A DNA stretch of 64,000 bases from Siphonodentalium dalli (GCA_032622095.1 CP136065.1:154199577-154263576); one strand, 5' to 3'; positions 45,145-56,405 are shown, numbered from the stretch's first letter. The notes: generated by a model from the sequence alone, not told the origin. A program made the numbers and translations.

Positions 45145-45836
45145 TCGATGGGAAAGAAGTCTATCATATCGTGAAATTATTTGTGAATGAAGACATTGAC
45201 CAACATTGACGGTTGGTTATTCGACATCTTTTAATTCTCTCACTTGACTTATATTAATTAAGTTGGAATTGACTTATTGATTACTAACTGAAACAGGCTC
45301 CGAAACAGGGGCCTTTATTCGGCGTTGGAGGCCACTTTGTGCGCGAAGCGCATTTGGACCTAAATATTCACATAATATCATATTCGACTTATTTGATTCT
45401 GAAATAAGCCAAGCCCCATAGTGGACTTATACCTGTTATTCTGTTGGATAGTTTAAACATATTTTATTTGTTCAATGTATAATAAAAACATCCACAAGGG
45501 CAAAATGGATGGGATGACAAGTGCTGTCACTTACAATAACATCCTCTCCTCGTTGCCAAAACACTGAATATAAACAAATCAAACGTTGACAAGATCAAGG
45601 AAATATGTTTTATTACACTCCTATGTGTGATTTCCATTGAAAACGTCGTTAATTAAAAATGTTAATGTCACTAGTGAATTATGTCATTTCTCGTTACGTC
45701 ATTGACGTTACGTCGCCTACTGATCTTGTCTGAAATTTAGGTGGTTAATCTTTCTCCACATCGGGACTTTCATGCATTAATTCTGTGTGTTTTAATCATA
45801 TTCTGCGAACCAAATTGATGCAGAAGTGTAATAAAT

Positions 45837-45996
45837 AGAGTAATCAATTAGTTCCGAGAATTACGTTAAATAATTCACTCGAGGTGAGAGACGTTTAGGT
45901 AAGAAACTCGTGCGCTAACGCGCACTCGTTTCTTACCGACGTCTCTCCCATCTCGTGAATTATTAAACGTAATTCTCGGAACCAATTAATTACTCT
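45837..45996. repeat. 160-bp near-perfect palindrome
   Basis: AGAGTAATCAATTAGTTCCG at the left pairs with CGGAACCAATTAATTACTCT at the right. The centre is GTGCGC-TAAC-GCGCAC. Arms are about 75 bases with a few mismatches and a one-base gap. No family member was found elsewhere in the window. Confidence 0.75.
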
Positions 45997-46004
45997 CTAT
46001 ATAA

Positions 46005-47211
46005 TCTATACTATATATTTTGAGACTTCGTATATATGTGTGTGTGTGTGTGTACTTCATAGAATCCAAAACGCGTGTAAAGATTGAGCTCAAACTTCCT
46101 ATGTAAGTGTCAAATCCCACCGACACGACCGTGGTCAAGGTTTAGAGAAGCTCAGAGCACCCGTTCTCCAATCTCAAATCACAGCAAAGGCACGGCGGGG
46201 GTTAATCAAGTGATTATTTAATGAGCGTTTGTTTTTGACGCATCTCTATAAAGAGCGTCTGTTTGCCATTCAACGTTATTTGCATCTGCAGAGAGATATA
46301 CGGAACATACATTAAATTTAAAAAACATTTGTTTCTGACCAACCCTGCGAGCACGGATGGCGCGCTTTGTTTTTACAGTATATAGTTATATACCGAAATC
46401 ATCCCAGATAATCACGAATATAGCATCAGATTTCTCCCCAGATATATCGTTATAAAGCTACTGGAATCTGCCAATCTACGGGAAATTCCAGGGAATGCCG
46501 ATTGAGCTCAAACTTGCTACCCACGGGAAGTGTCATATATATGAGTGTGTCCTTTATAGACTCGAACCGATTGAGCTCAAACTTGCTAAATAAGAAAATA
46601 GCCCCCAAGCCGTAAATATCAACAACAACGATATTGCTACCTACGGGGAGCAACGTTATTAGCATCTGCAGAATTATGCAGAGAGAAAGTGCTTTCCTAT
46701 TTTTAGAACGCAACACATGTTTACGTCGCGTTGGTGATTGAGGTTCACAACGGGGTTAATTGACTGTCCGCTCTTTGCGACGATGAGGTTCACGGCGGGG
46801 ACTATTGACCAACACTCACAATTTCGTCTTTTGCATCAGATACCAACACCTCGACCGATCGGGACGAAACTTGGTACGTGAGTGTAGTTTGAACAGGTGG
46901 TCGTCGCTGTCATATTGGCGAGCCCGTGCGACGCCCGTGCAGCGCATGCGCACGCGAGATATCGGAAACGGGTGGAGCTATCGACTTGAAATTTGGTATG
47001 TGAATGTATCTTGCGCCGGGTACACATTTTATCGGGTCGCCGAGCCCGTGCGACGCCAGCTTCGCGCATGCGCAGACCAGATCTCGGAAACGGGTGGAGC
47101 TACCGGGTACAAATTTTTCTTATTGAAACGCGTGGAGCTAAAAATTAAAAATATATATATAAAAAAATGTCATGTTTCGGACAAGCCGCCGGTGGCGGGC
47201 TAACCTGCTAG
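46005..47211 (+). mobile_element. Helitron, first of a head-to-tail pair, 1.2 kb
   Basis: It starts TCTATACTATATATTTTG after A and is followed by a (GT)n run. It ends with the hairpin CCGCC-GGT-GGCGG, then GCTAACCTG and CTAG. Inside are two tandem units of about 110 bases (GAAACGGGTGGAGCTA, GACTTGAAATTTGGTATGTG, GCGCATGCGCA), also seen in 11660-11830. Possibly composite, since related ATTGAGCTCAAACTTGCTA words repeat near 46500 and 46570. Confidence 0.65.
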
Positions 47212-47983
47212 TCTATTATATATTTTGGAAGATCTGTTTGTTTGTTTGTTTGTTTGTTTGTGTGTGTGTGTGTAATCGATGAACTCGAAAACGGCCGACC
47301 CGATTTCGATGAAACTTGGTATGTGGGGGTATTTTCGGGTCAGGAGTAGCATAGGCATATTGATTTTCAGATCCGAGGTCAACTTTTCACGTGCCGAGGT
47401 CAAATCTGTTTTTACGCTGTGTTACGGGACTTTCATTTGAGTTCGGTGCTTACAAATCGATTCGAAACAGCGCGAATAATTAAATGCCAGTCATAATAAT
47501 GACACTGTGAGAATCTTTCGTGTTTCCTCTTTCCAACGATATATAATGCGTAGGTATCCGTTTTAGTTATCTGCCTCAATTATCAAGAAGAAGTGGTACT
47601 ATCTTCCATCAGGATAAAAACAATGCGTAACTTCTATGACGTCGTTAGAGTTCATAACGTTAGATCACGTTAACGCTTAACCGGCCGATGCATTTGACTG
47701 TTTCAGACGTCTTGGCGATATCTCGGGCACCGATGGTAATTTATCTTTACGTTGAAACTTGATAATTAATGAGCGTGTGTATATGAGGCGCGTTTATATA
47801 CCGGTACTTGAGTGGAAATCAAATCGGGTTAAAAGGTCAAATCGGGTAAAACCGGATGGATTTCGACGGGTACTTTTGTTCGGGCAGTGTTTTGTACGGG
47901 TCAAATCGTGACCCCACTTGACCTTGGCCTTAAAAATAGACAATTCAAGGTCAAACCCCGGACGAAGTCGGGTCACCTTCTAG
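47212..47983 (+). mobile_element. Helitron, second of a head-to-tail pair, 772 bp
   Basis: TCTATTATATATTTTGGAAG directly follows the CTAG of the element before it. A (GTTT)n then (GT)n run follows. The end is CCCGGACGAAGTCGGG-TCACCTT-CTAG before T. The same element lies inverted at 11623-12368. Confidence 0.75.
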
Positions 47984-48704
47984 TAATATATATATATATA
48001 TAGCTATGTTCAAATAATGACAACTAACAGTAGAATTGGTGGATTTTTTCAAATGTTAAGTATGAAATAAAGGAAGAGTGATACCAACAAAAAAAACGCG
48101 GAAGGGAGGGATTCACGTGACCATTCGCCTAATCGCACACGGTCAAACTGTTTATAAATCTTGTATCCAACGTGTTGTATACGATACTTGTAAAAACGAA
48201 TGAGCTACCAACACTGTGCACGCGGCGGTTTAATGTGATTTGTCTGAGTGGAAAGATCTTATTTTGATGGAAGTCGATTATGTGCATCCGTGATTGGACA
48301 GTGGATGCTTGCCCTCATTACCGACTATTATTTACACATTCATAAACGTGTAGTAAACTCATGTGACTGTTCCCACCATGTGCATCTCCATGCATAGTAA
48401 TATGCACAGTGGCCTAACACACGTTACAAGTTACAAGTACGTGTTGCAGAACATGATTATGCATTTGTTGCAAGGACGGACATCACGATTTTGGCTACGG
48501 GGTTGAAATAAGAGTTGGGGCGCGGAAGACTGCATGCATGCATGGTTAAATCAACTGTATGCTGTACCTTGTATCTACACATGCACGCGTACGCCTTTTT
48601 TTAACGTTTTGATAATTGTTGTCCTAATACTATATTGAATTGCGGTAAGTGTCAAAAACTAAATTTTCTGGACCGAAGATATATATATATATGTATATTT
48701 CAGA
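47984..48704. other. 3' flank of the nocturnin gene
   Basis: I see no repeat family here. On the minus strand an ATTAAA word lies at 48234-48229, about 470 bases past the stop, and could serve as a polyadenylation signal. No AATAAA is seen nearer, so the 3' end is not fixed. Confidence 0.35.
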
Positions 48705-50617
48705 TCAATTAAACACGAAGTCAGTAATAAGCGAGACATGGTCAGACGGGTAGCGATCGGATGGTAGCCTGGTATCCCCAATGTCCTTCTCAGAAGGAAT
48801 AGTGCATAACGCTACCGGCGATAATGACTTTTTTGTATACCATATATAGTCAACTGTCTTACACAATTCCCCCGAACTGCCTGTAACTGTCCAAAATGTA
48901 TAGGGTGGCTCTTCGCCACTGCTTGACTGATAAGTGTAAGCACTTGAAAATCCAAGGCTACTTTTGCGGAAATCATCGCATACTTTCTCGGCCGGTACCG
49001 CGTTGAAATCGCCACATACTAGTATCGGCTCAGAAGGGTACTTCTCCTTGATGTACGCCTCCAAACATGATCCCTGCTCAGAGCGAAGCTCGTCCATGTC
49101 CGGCTTCGCTTTTAAATGAGTTGTTGCGGCAACAAATGTTATATCAGGCGTGTGTATGAACCTGAACTTTGAAACTACTGCCTGTTGGTTGGTTGGTTGA
49201 TTGTCTTTCTGAAGACCTATGTTGTTCACTTCCATCACCTCCAGCTCCTCGTTTCTATAGAATATTGCACACCCATCAGGTCCTATGTTCTCCTTGAACT
49301 TCAAACATGGCGACATCGGTTTCGGGTTGAAGTGTCCTGAGTACCCAGCCGCCCCAAGCTCCTCTGTTAAATAATCGAACATATCTACTTCCTGCAGGCA
49401 TACGACAGTCGGCCTCAATTTCAAAATTTCATGAACAATTCTCAGAAATCTGGTCTCTTTTTTCACAGCATCTCGTGGACAGTTGACCAAATTATCCGGT
49501 CCTCCAATCAGCCCTGTAATATAAACTGAGTCATTCAGTGAGGCGTGGGGAAACGGGTGGGATGCAAACGTGCCTTCAAAACAAGTTTAAGTGTTGACAT
49601 TATGCTATTGTTGTTGTTGTTGTTTATGCTGTTGTTGTTGTTGTTGTTGTAAGTGGTGCCGGGAAATTTGAAGGATAGAGTTTTTTAATTTTCCACACCA
49701 AAGAAATAAGGATTTCTCTGGGGTTTTTTTCTGACGCCATAGATTCTGTGAGTTCATTGGTGAGTTTTAACATAAGATATATGTACAATGCGAAAATGTG
49801 GATATTTCATGTCTTTATTTTTGGTCACGTGGGGATGCGACAAATTGTTAGGTTTTATCTTAACACCGAAGATTTATACGAGTCGCCGTGGTGGCTTGAA
49901 TTAAAGGGACTCAATGCATTCAAAGTGGTGATAGATGCGCAACAATCATAATAAAGTCTGTATAATCAAGAACGACGTGAAAAAATAAATTTTTGTCCTT
50001 GTTGTTATTAATAATTGTACAATATAAATGAGAGTATGCAAGTTTAAATAATTGTTACTGACAACTAACACCGAATACTAATTTTAATTCGAACATTTAG
50101 TTGAAAATCACAGGTGCCCATGACACAATTTAACCCCACACCAGTTCTGGGGACCTGTGTTAAAAATCTGCGTATGCAGAATATTTTTTGCAATGCTTTC
50201 ACCTTTTATAATGGCCACCGTCATGTTTCGATCGTGTCATTTGAAAGTGGTATTGGACTATGGAGAAACTGCAATGTTACTTTAAAAGTTTCAATGCACG
50301 ACATGTTGTTATCGTTGTTAGTTTTTTCTTGTCACCTATTGTTATTAGAACCCAATACAAGTGATGGAATTAGGATCAAATGTAGTACACTGACCTTGGG
50401 CGAGCACATTCCATGTCATAAATCGAACGATGACCCCTTCCACGCGCTCGGTGCAGCTCATAGATCTCTGCAGCTGTGGAGCTAGTCCCAAGGTTTCACA
50501 TCGCTTCTTTACTTTCTCCAACTGGTTCTTCCATTTGTCCATTTTCCTGATTGCAAAATGGCCGCTAATGTGAACGCGGCGACAAAATTCAATGATCACA
50601 GTAAAAGTTCGTCTCAT
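48705..50617 (-). CDS. NOCT: Nocturnin (EEP-family phosphatase/deadenylase-like), two exons
   Basis: Exon 1 (50617-50395) and exon 2 (49513-48705) join through a GT-AG intron to give 343 residues and a TGA stop. The ATG at 50617 follows an in-frame TAG at 50635-50633. The EEP fold motifs are all present: TWN at 68-70, LQEVD with catalytic E116, GPDGCA at 152-157, THLKA with H207, CGDFNA with D243 and N245, DYIWY with D296, and SDH with H333. The spliced join reads WNVLAQGLIGGPDNLV and aligns with nocturnin without a gap, which supports the splice sites. Nocturnin removes the 2' phosphate from NADP(H) and was earlier described as a circadian deadenylase. The first 25 residues (MRRTFTVIIEFCRRVHISGH...) are basic and lack acidic residues apart from one, like a mitochondrial presequence. 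Further 5' exons cannot be excluded. Confidence 0.9.
49514..50394 (-). other. NOCT: Nocturnin intron, 881 bp, phase 1
   Basis: On the minus strand the donor is CAAG|GTCAGT and the acceptor TTTATATTACAG|GGCTG. The interrupted codon (G|GG) gives Gly75. The intron holds a (TTG)n microsatellite at 49606-49651 and no recognised transposon. Confidence 0.85.
49606..49651 (+). repeat. (TTG)n microsatellite
   Basis: Two runs of TTG, of five and seven units, are separated by TTTATGC. They lie inside the nocturnin intron. Confidence 0.85.
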
Positions 50618-50730
50618 AGTTTCTATATTTAGCTATTACCATACAGTTGTTTATACGGTCACACAAACACGCCGGAATCAATATTGTTACACCGAACACT
50701 ATCACTGCTGTTTATTAGTGTGTACTTGAG

Positions 50731-50890
50731 TTAACACTTTCTATACTAAACACTCATTGGCGGGTAGTTCCCTCATGAAATGTTCAGATAATAAGTCCAA
50801 CAAGTCGTTTGTTGAACTCATTATAAAAAAACGTTTCCCACCAATGAATATGAACTCTTCTGCAATTGTATTATCTTTTCGTCTGGCCGT
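50731..50890. mobile_element. Fragment of CCCTTTCTATACTAA-type TTAA MITE
   Basis: TTAACACTTTCTATACTAAA, ATGTTCAGATAATAAGTCCA and CGTTTCCCACCAATGAAT match the family. It lies about 115 bases upstream of the nocturnin start codon, so it is part of or next to the promoter region. Confidence 0.6.
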
Positions 50891-51059
50891 CGTCTGTACA
50901 CACACACACACGCGAAAAGAACAAATGTACATATTAAGGCTCCAATATATTTTATATATGCCTAATAATATGATCTTGAGGGCGTTACCATTTCTGACTA
51001 TAGTGTTCTTGTATAATATTGCTCTCTGGATTAAGGTAGCACCAGTGTCCATGGATAGT

Positions 51060-51399
51060 TTAAAGATGCCTAATCCAAATTAACGCTCGCAAATTACTAT
51101 TTCCTTGGCTTTGATTCGAGTCGAGGAACCCACCCATCAAAGCTCAGAGTGATCAGATATCGATGTTTGAAAGCTATTATTTTTCACCACCGATAATTTT
51201 ATGTGGCCCAGTAAACAGTCGACGAGAAGACTTTCTCTGACCAAATTGCGGACGAAGATGGATAATTCTAAAAATCAAGCATTAGCATTATTTTTGGGCA
51301 ATTACTCGATTCCGATAACTGAAGTGGCATTTAATAAAATGCGGTTGTTGTTGGAATCTGATGATATGGGGACCATCGAATCGGTTTGGGTACCTTTAA
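51060..51399. mobile_element. TTAAAGG-type MITE (AGGTACYCAA ends), diverged
   Basis: TTAAAGATGCCTAATCC on the left and GGTTTGGGTACCTTTAA on the right enclose the family core (GATTCGAGTCGAGGAACCCA, GCTCAGAGTGATCAGATATC). The right arm is only partly preserved. Confidence 0.6.
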
Positions 51400-51660
51400 A
51401 TGCGTTAAAAAAAATCATATACAACTCGTTGTACTGAGAACAAATACACTGTATTGTTATCAATTTACCGATAAAGAGTTTAAGAGAAACATAAACGTCA
51501 TAGTAGAGTCGCTTATGTCCGATTTTGGGCTCCCGTGGGGAAATCATGAACCGTTATATGGTCTCTACTTAGGAACAAAAATTGTTAGACCCTCTGGGGT
51601 CGCGACTGGGTGGTCTGATGACGTCAAAAAGATGGTCGCCATGCTAATGTCTTAAGTTCG

Positions 51661-52624
51661 CTATTGTTGGATTTCATGATAAAATTGTGATATGAAATAT
51701 ATGACAGTCCTCTTGTAAGTGTATATTGTGACACCATGCATGTAAAATTTTAGAAGTAATCGGTTATTGAAATGAGTAGGATCATTACATAAGGTATTTA
51801 CATCTAACTGGATCCAGAAACTGTTAGCTTACTCTAAGATGGCTTCCAAGATGGCAGCCAAAATACAATAATACGCAAATTTTACCCTCTCTCACCCAAT
51901 TACGTTTCTACCATGTAGAAGGTAATGTAATAGACTAATTTGCTTCTTCCTAATAAACAATCGACATGTTATGACACATTCCTATTAGTTGTCTTACCGC
52001 ACTGACTCAAAATGCGAGTTTTCCAAATAAGCATCGTGAAAATTCGCTAAAGATTATATTTTTAGACGTAAATAAAATGTCCACCATAGGAGAACGATAT
52101 GAATGTACTCCGATTTAGATAGTCTGAAGTTGTTAATATCTTATTGTAATCGAGATGGCCGCCAATGTGGCGGAAATGTCGAAATTTGACATTAAAATAC
52201 CCATATTTCCGCAATATGTCCCAGCGTGTAAGAATGACACATATGCATATCATTATCATACATGGGCTCTCGGTGAGAACATACCATTTACTATATAAAA
52301 CCGAAATATATGTTCAAGCACGTTAAGTATATGGACTTGTGGCAAACTCGATTCTGATATTATATAAATATTTTTAATAGAGACCAACATGGTATGTGGA
52401 GAGAATAGTGAAGTTGCCTACTTCAGGCGCTGTCAGCTACCAGCGATCAAATGATGCATGTTATCGTCTTACCTTCTTGTAGATCGATAACGATTGAGTA
52501 TATCTACTCGTATACTAAAATGTCTAGCGACGGTCTCAATAAGATTACTGTATATAGCTAACAGTGACAGGCTTTTGAAGCCTGAAACTTAAAATATAAA
52601 CCAGGAGATCGCCCGCGGTCTTGT
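51661..52624. other. No recognised feature
   Basis: There are AAGATGGC words near 51835-51860 and 52150 that resemble the interspersed sequence at 36.0 kb. Otherwise nothing is assignable. Confidence 0.35.
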
Positions 52625-52903
52625 TCAGATATTACAGCTATATACTTTAATCATGTCCATGTCAGCATGGTACATGTATACGCCGGTATAGGCTTGGTTG
52701 ATGGACGAGTTTGGATAGTCTGTCGAAGTTACCCGGATGTTTTCTGACATACTATCAATAAATGTATTCATAAAATGAATCCTTGTATGGGTACTCTTGG
52801 TGATTGGAATGGAAAATCGATTCAAAATGATCAGACACCCGCTTCTACCATTGTGGCAAACATATATGTGTAGGAAGAAATGTTTGTGATTGCCTCTTGT
52901 CAC
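52625..52903 (-). CDS. Unassigned ORF, 92 residues
   Basis: The translation has protein-like composition (CHNGRSGCLIILNRF, SENIRVTSTDYPNSS, GVYMYHADMD) and ends in a TGA. A TAG lies just upstream in frame and the apparent start is GTG, so if real it is an internal or terminal exon. I recognise no domain. It lies 340 bases downstream of another such ORF on the same strand. Confidence 0.15.
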   Translation of the reverse strand: MTRGNHKHFFLHIYVCHNGRSGCLIILNRFSIPITKSTHTRIHFMNTFIDSMSENIRVTSTDYPNSSINQAYTGVYMYHADMDMIKVYSCNI

Positions 52904-53242
52904 CAGTTCATACTAAATGGCGGTACATTTCCACGTGTGCATTAATATGACGACCAAGATGGGATCGCGACAAATTTGAACAAGAACTCAAGCAATATAT
53001 TTACTTTTATTACAGCGATATTAGCACATATTTGTATTACTACATGTGTGTATATAATTAGTTTGTTTTATATACAAGTAGCGCTAATGTGTATTTGGAC
53101 CATCACGCTCTCGTTAGGTGGGGTGAATATAAAATGATTCCCGGAAATGGCTCACATAAGCCTCCACAGTTGATGTCGAATCCGGTCCACAATTAAACGT
53201 ATACTTATTGTTGTATTATTCATGGAATAAATACTGTTTAAA

Positions 53243-53608
53243 CTAAGGATAGTCTGACCAAACTGGATTTCTCATCAAGTGAACATGTTTGGAGCTCTTC
53301 ATCCAATATTCTCCACATGATCTATATATGCGACTTGGTTGGGGTAGATTATCACGATGCATGAATGCAGCTTGATATATACAATTTATGGGATATTGCC
53401 AGACTGATCTGTTAACTCCAAGTCGAACAGAATTAGAACAGTTTGGGGCATCAGGATATATATGGATCGGGCTATATAATATGATCTGAAAGATGCCATT
53501 ATTAGTATAATAAATCATGGCCACCTCCATAGATACACGTGCTAATTCAACTTCCTTAATTTCCGAATTTCCTTTGGTTCGTGATAACGTTCTAACCAGA
53601 ATCAGCAT
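53243..53608 (-). CDS. Unassigned ORF, 121 residues
   Basis: This is the most protein-like of the unassigned ORFs: alternating hydrophobic stretches (MEVAMIYYTNNGIFQIILYS), two isolated cysteines, and a W/Y-rich C-terminal part (YRSCGEYWMKSSKH, NPVWSDY). A TGA precedes the ATG by six bases. A possible acceptor (TTCTGGTTAG) lies just inside the start, so it could be a last exon. No family is recognised. Confidence 0.22.
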   Translation of the reverse strand: MLILVRTLSRTKGNSEIKEVELARVSMEVAMIYYTNNGIFQIILYSPIHIYPDAPNCSNSVRLGVNRSVWQYPINCIYQAAFMHRDNLPQPSRIYRSCGEYWMKSSKHVHLMRNPVWSDYP

Positions 53609-53798
53609 GGCAAGTCACGAGCTGTTGTTAACTCCAACTATTACTTCACATTTTGTTATAAGAAGTTAATGAACTACGTTGCCCCATTATATCATTCAGT
53701 ATTCAGAACCTGGATTCCAGAGTATATTGGACATCATAAATCAAACTGATGTCATGAAACCAGCAGACCCATCTCTACCAATGATTTCTTCACCCGTT

Positions 53799-54307
53799 TC
53801 AAAACAAAACATAAATTCTGCGCGTTTATTGAACTTGATTTCAACACATTCTTGTGATAGTAGAGTCGCTTATGTACTTCCGTGGGAATTTTGTGAACCA
53901 CGTGATTGTAGAATTCGTCAAAACGCGGGAATTAGTAGCCTAATATAATAAGTATCGCCTGTCTATTTTTGGTTCGTATCTATTGCGTTTAACGTTCACA
54001 TTCTTTTGTCATCTAAGCTTCAGGGTCGGATATGCAGAGCAGTTGCGCAGTCCATGTTGATTCCGATAAACTTCAAAATAATCATTAATCAAGTGGGACC
54101 GACAGCACAATCATAAACATTGCCATAAACCACTTGCCCGTTGAACTGATGTACAAACGCAATGCATTGTCCCACAAAACTCTTCATATGCCTGAATCAT
54201 AGAAATCAACATGTATCAATCAGTACATAAGCGACTCTACTATCACAGGCATGTGTTGAAATCAAGTTCAATAAACCGAAACGCGCAGTGTTTATGTTTT
54301 GTTTTGA
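53799..54307. mobile_element. Element with about 80-bp inverted repeats
   Basis: TTCAAAACAAAACATAAATT, TATTGAACTTGATTTCAACA and GATAGTAGAGTCGCTTATGT (53799-53880) recur as complements at 54217-54307. The tip AGTAGAGTCGCTTATGT also occurs at 51505-51521. It probably represents a non-autonomous DNA element; target duplications are not clear. Confidence 0.5.
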
Positions 54308-54624
54308 ATGCACGAAAACACGAAACTGTATTATAAGGTGAATTCAACCTAAGGTTACCACTTCGCAAGTTGACGTCGTTCACGTGAGAAAACTGTTTTA
54401 ATTTTATTTGGACATGATTTAGTAAATTGTGGACACACATACATATATATATGAAGGATTCAGCTACAATTTGATTTAATTTAGAATTATTTTTTCTCTG
54501 TTTAAAAACTTTTCACCTAATTCTGAGGTATGAATTATCTTCTTTTGAATCTGAACAGTAACTTAATTTCCCAGAACAACGAATATTTTACAATTAATGC
54601 AGTCTTTTGAATTTCCATCTATGG

Positions 54625-54641
54625 GGGGGGGGGGGGGGGGC
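54625..54641 (+). repeat. Poly-G run
   Basis: A G homopolymer of about 17 bases. Confidence 0.8.
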
Positions 54642-54784
54642 TGACAAAGCACGACCTTAAACAATTTATAAACAAGAATATCTTCCTTTCATACCAAACT
54701 TAACCCAGTTGACACTTTTCGAGCACATATCATGCATTGTCGAGAATAAAGATATTTAGGAATGCTCTTTAACATTGATCGGTT

Positions 54785-55022
54785 ACAGATCCATAATCCG
54801 ATTTAACGCTCCTAAATTACTATTTCTTTGGTTTCGTGGGGTAAAAAATATGTTATTCAAGTCTAGGAACCCGCCCATCAAAGCTCAGAGTGATCACATA
54901 TCGATTTTTGAAGTTTGTTATTTCCCGAGATATGTAATTTTTGGCGGCCTGGCAAATATTCGTCAAGCCGAAGGTCTCGGAGAAAATTGCGGATGAAGAT
55001 GGATAACACTAAAATCAAGTGG
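54785..55022. mobile_element. Left half of a TTAAAGG-type MITE
   Basis: CCGATTTAACGCTCCTAAAT, the GTCTAGGAACCCGCCC and GCTCAGAGTGATCACATATC motifs, and AAAATCAAGTGGTAAT match the left arm of 44331-44796. The terminal AGGTACTC has decayed. Confidence 0.6.
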
Positions 55023-55679
55023 TAATGCAGCCAAATTGATATTTCCATGGTCTGCTAATCACGAACGAAATAATATGGGATTCACTCAAAACACTATAGT
55101 TGTTATATTTATTATGCTTTAACCATGTCGATACTTATTTTTAATGTATTACTATTCCTTAAGTAATGCCAAATAATTTCTTACAAAGCGTACACAAATT
55201 TCAGTTGAAAATGTATTGTTGTTGTTGTTCACCAGTTGATAGCCAACGAACCACTTTCAAATGACGAGAATTAGTCGTCCGCTAAAGAAAATAGTTCCCA
55301 TAAATTATCACTAAAAGCGGCAAATTATTATGGACGGATACCAATTTAATATCCCAAATAACAATAAGATTACATTCTAATCACGAAATAATAACATTAT
55401 TTCAGTTTTAAAAAAGTATCTTTTTTATCATTTGTATACAGGTAGTTTCGTCGCGCATTGATATTCGTTCACTATTATTCGGTGATTTTACCGGAAGTAA
55501 GCGACAGTGAAGATATCATTTTTTAAATAACAAAATGATATCTTTACTGTCTGTCTGGACACTAAATAAGTAAATAAATATTTACGTTGGGGCATTTTCC
55601 CACTATTTAATGGGGAAGCATATAACAAATAGAGTTACTACTCTTTATTCGAAGGGCATCACATGGTTTTATTTGTTCG

Positions 55680-55922
55680 CTATCTTCCGACTGTGGGGTT
55701 ATTACCCGGGCATGCACTAAACTGTTGTTTGTTATTCAGGCTCAGCCCGTCGAGTCCACCGATGAATACGATAGCGCGTGTTTCACTATTTGGAGTGGCA
55801 GCATGATATTGCATGGCACCAATTTCTTGTTGTGCCCGTAGCCAGCTCACGTCGGATAACATCGGGGAACCTGTCGGAACACCTGTCGTTGATCTAAAGT
55901 TATACCTTGTATGGTCTTGCAC
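55680..55922 (-). CDS. Unassigned ORF, 80 residues
   Basis: The reading frame is glycine-, asparagine- and serine-rich (SWLRAQQEIGAMQYHAATP, IVFIGGLDGLSLNN) and ends with TAG. The apparent start is GTG directly after a TAA, so a splice acceptor (ATAACTTTAG) may be the true left edge. A possible donor CCGG|GTAATA lies near the end. No domain is recognised. Confidence 0.15.
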   Translation of the reverse strand: MQDHTRYNFRSTTGVPTGSPMLSDVSWLRAQQEIGAMQYHAATPNSETRAIVFIGGLDGLSLNNKQQFSACPGNNPTVGR

Positions 55923-56244
55923 GTGTTAATTTTCCGAAGAAGCATCTACTCATACAGGTGTCTAACTACACAACAGTCGGATATATCCCTTCGCAGTGGT
56001 GAGTAAACATCCCGGATCAACTTCTATTTTATGCTAAATGTATATTAATATTATATTTGTTGAAGCTGCTAAGTTGCTATACTTGTCAGACATTGTGAGG
56101 TCGGTAGAACAAACAAACCCAATGATGTTAAAGATAAGTACGTTAATAGAAGGTTTAGAAAAACAAACTTCTAACCTCAAACGTCATCCACTGTTAACAA
56201 ATGGCCATATATATAAGTGGCAATCTGACTTGATAGAGTACGAC

Positions 56245-56405
56245 TGATGATGAAGATGGTGATGATGATGATGATGATGATAATGATGGTGATGAATATG
56301 ATGACGTAGACGATGCCGACACTGATGACGATGATGCTACCAATGGTGACGATGATGGTGATGGTGATGGTGATATTGGCGATATTGTGGCGGTGATGAT
56401 GATGG
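56245..56405 (+). repeat. (GAT)n-type microsatellite, imperfect
   Basis: GATGAT, GGTGAT and GACGAT triplets run for about 160 bases with interruptions. Confidence 0.85.

Larger units (their letters stand above)
44192..45415 (+). repeat. TTAATAAATGCCG repeat unit, third copy, split by insertions
   Basis: TATGCCGAATTGCAGCCAAT...AATTACAAC breaks at TTAA and resumes at 45145 as TCGATGGGAAAGAAGTC, exactly where the uninterrupted copy reads AACTTAATCAATGGGG. It then continues to AATAAGCCAAGCCCCATAG. Confidence 0.65.

Noticed and set aside
46805-47203. 132-residue ORF
   Set aside because: It reads through the tandem internal repeats of a Helitron; no Rep or helicase motif is present.
48812-49015. 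67-residue ORF inside the nocturnin exon
   Set aside because: It is an off-frame shadow of the NOCT coding sequence.
50114-50485. 123-residue plus-strand ORF
   Set aside because: It overlaps NOCT exon 1 and its intron on the opposite strand and has no motif.
50651-50656. TATAAA on the minus strand upstream of the nocturnin ATG
   Set aside because: It is only about 34 bases from the ATG, which would leave almost no 5' UTR; chance is likely in AT-rich DNA.
51386-51655. 89-residue protein-like plus-strand ORF
   Set aside because: It begins in the end of a TTAAAGG MITE and shares a block with the inverted-repeat element near 53.8 kb, so a repeat is more likely than a gene.
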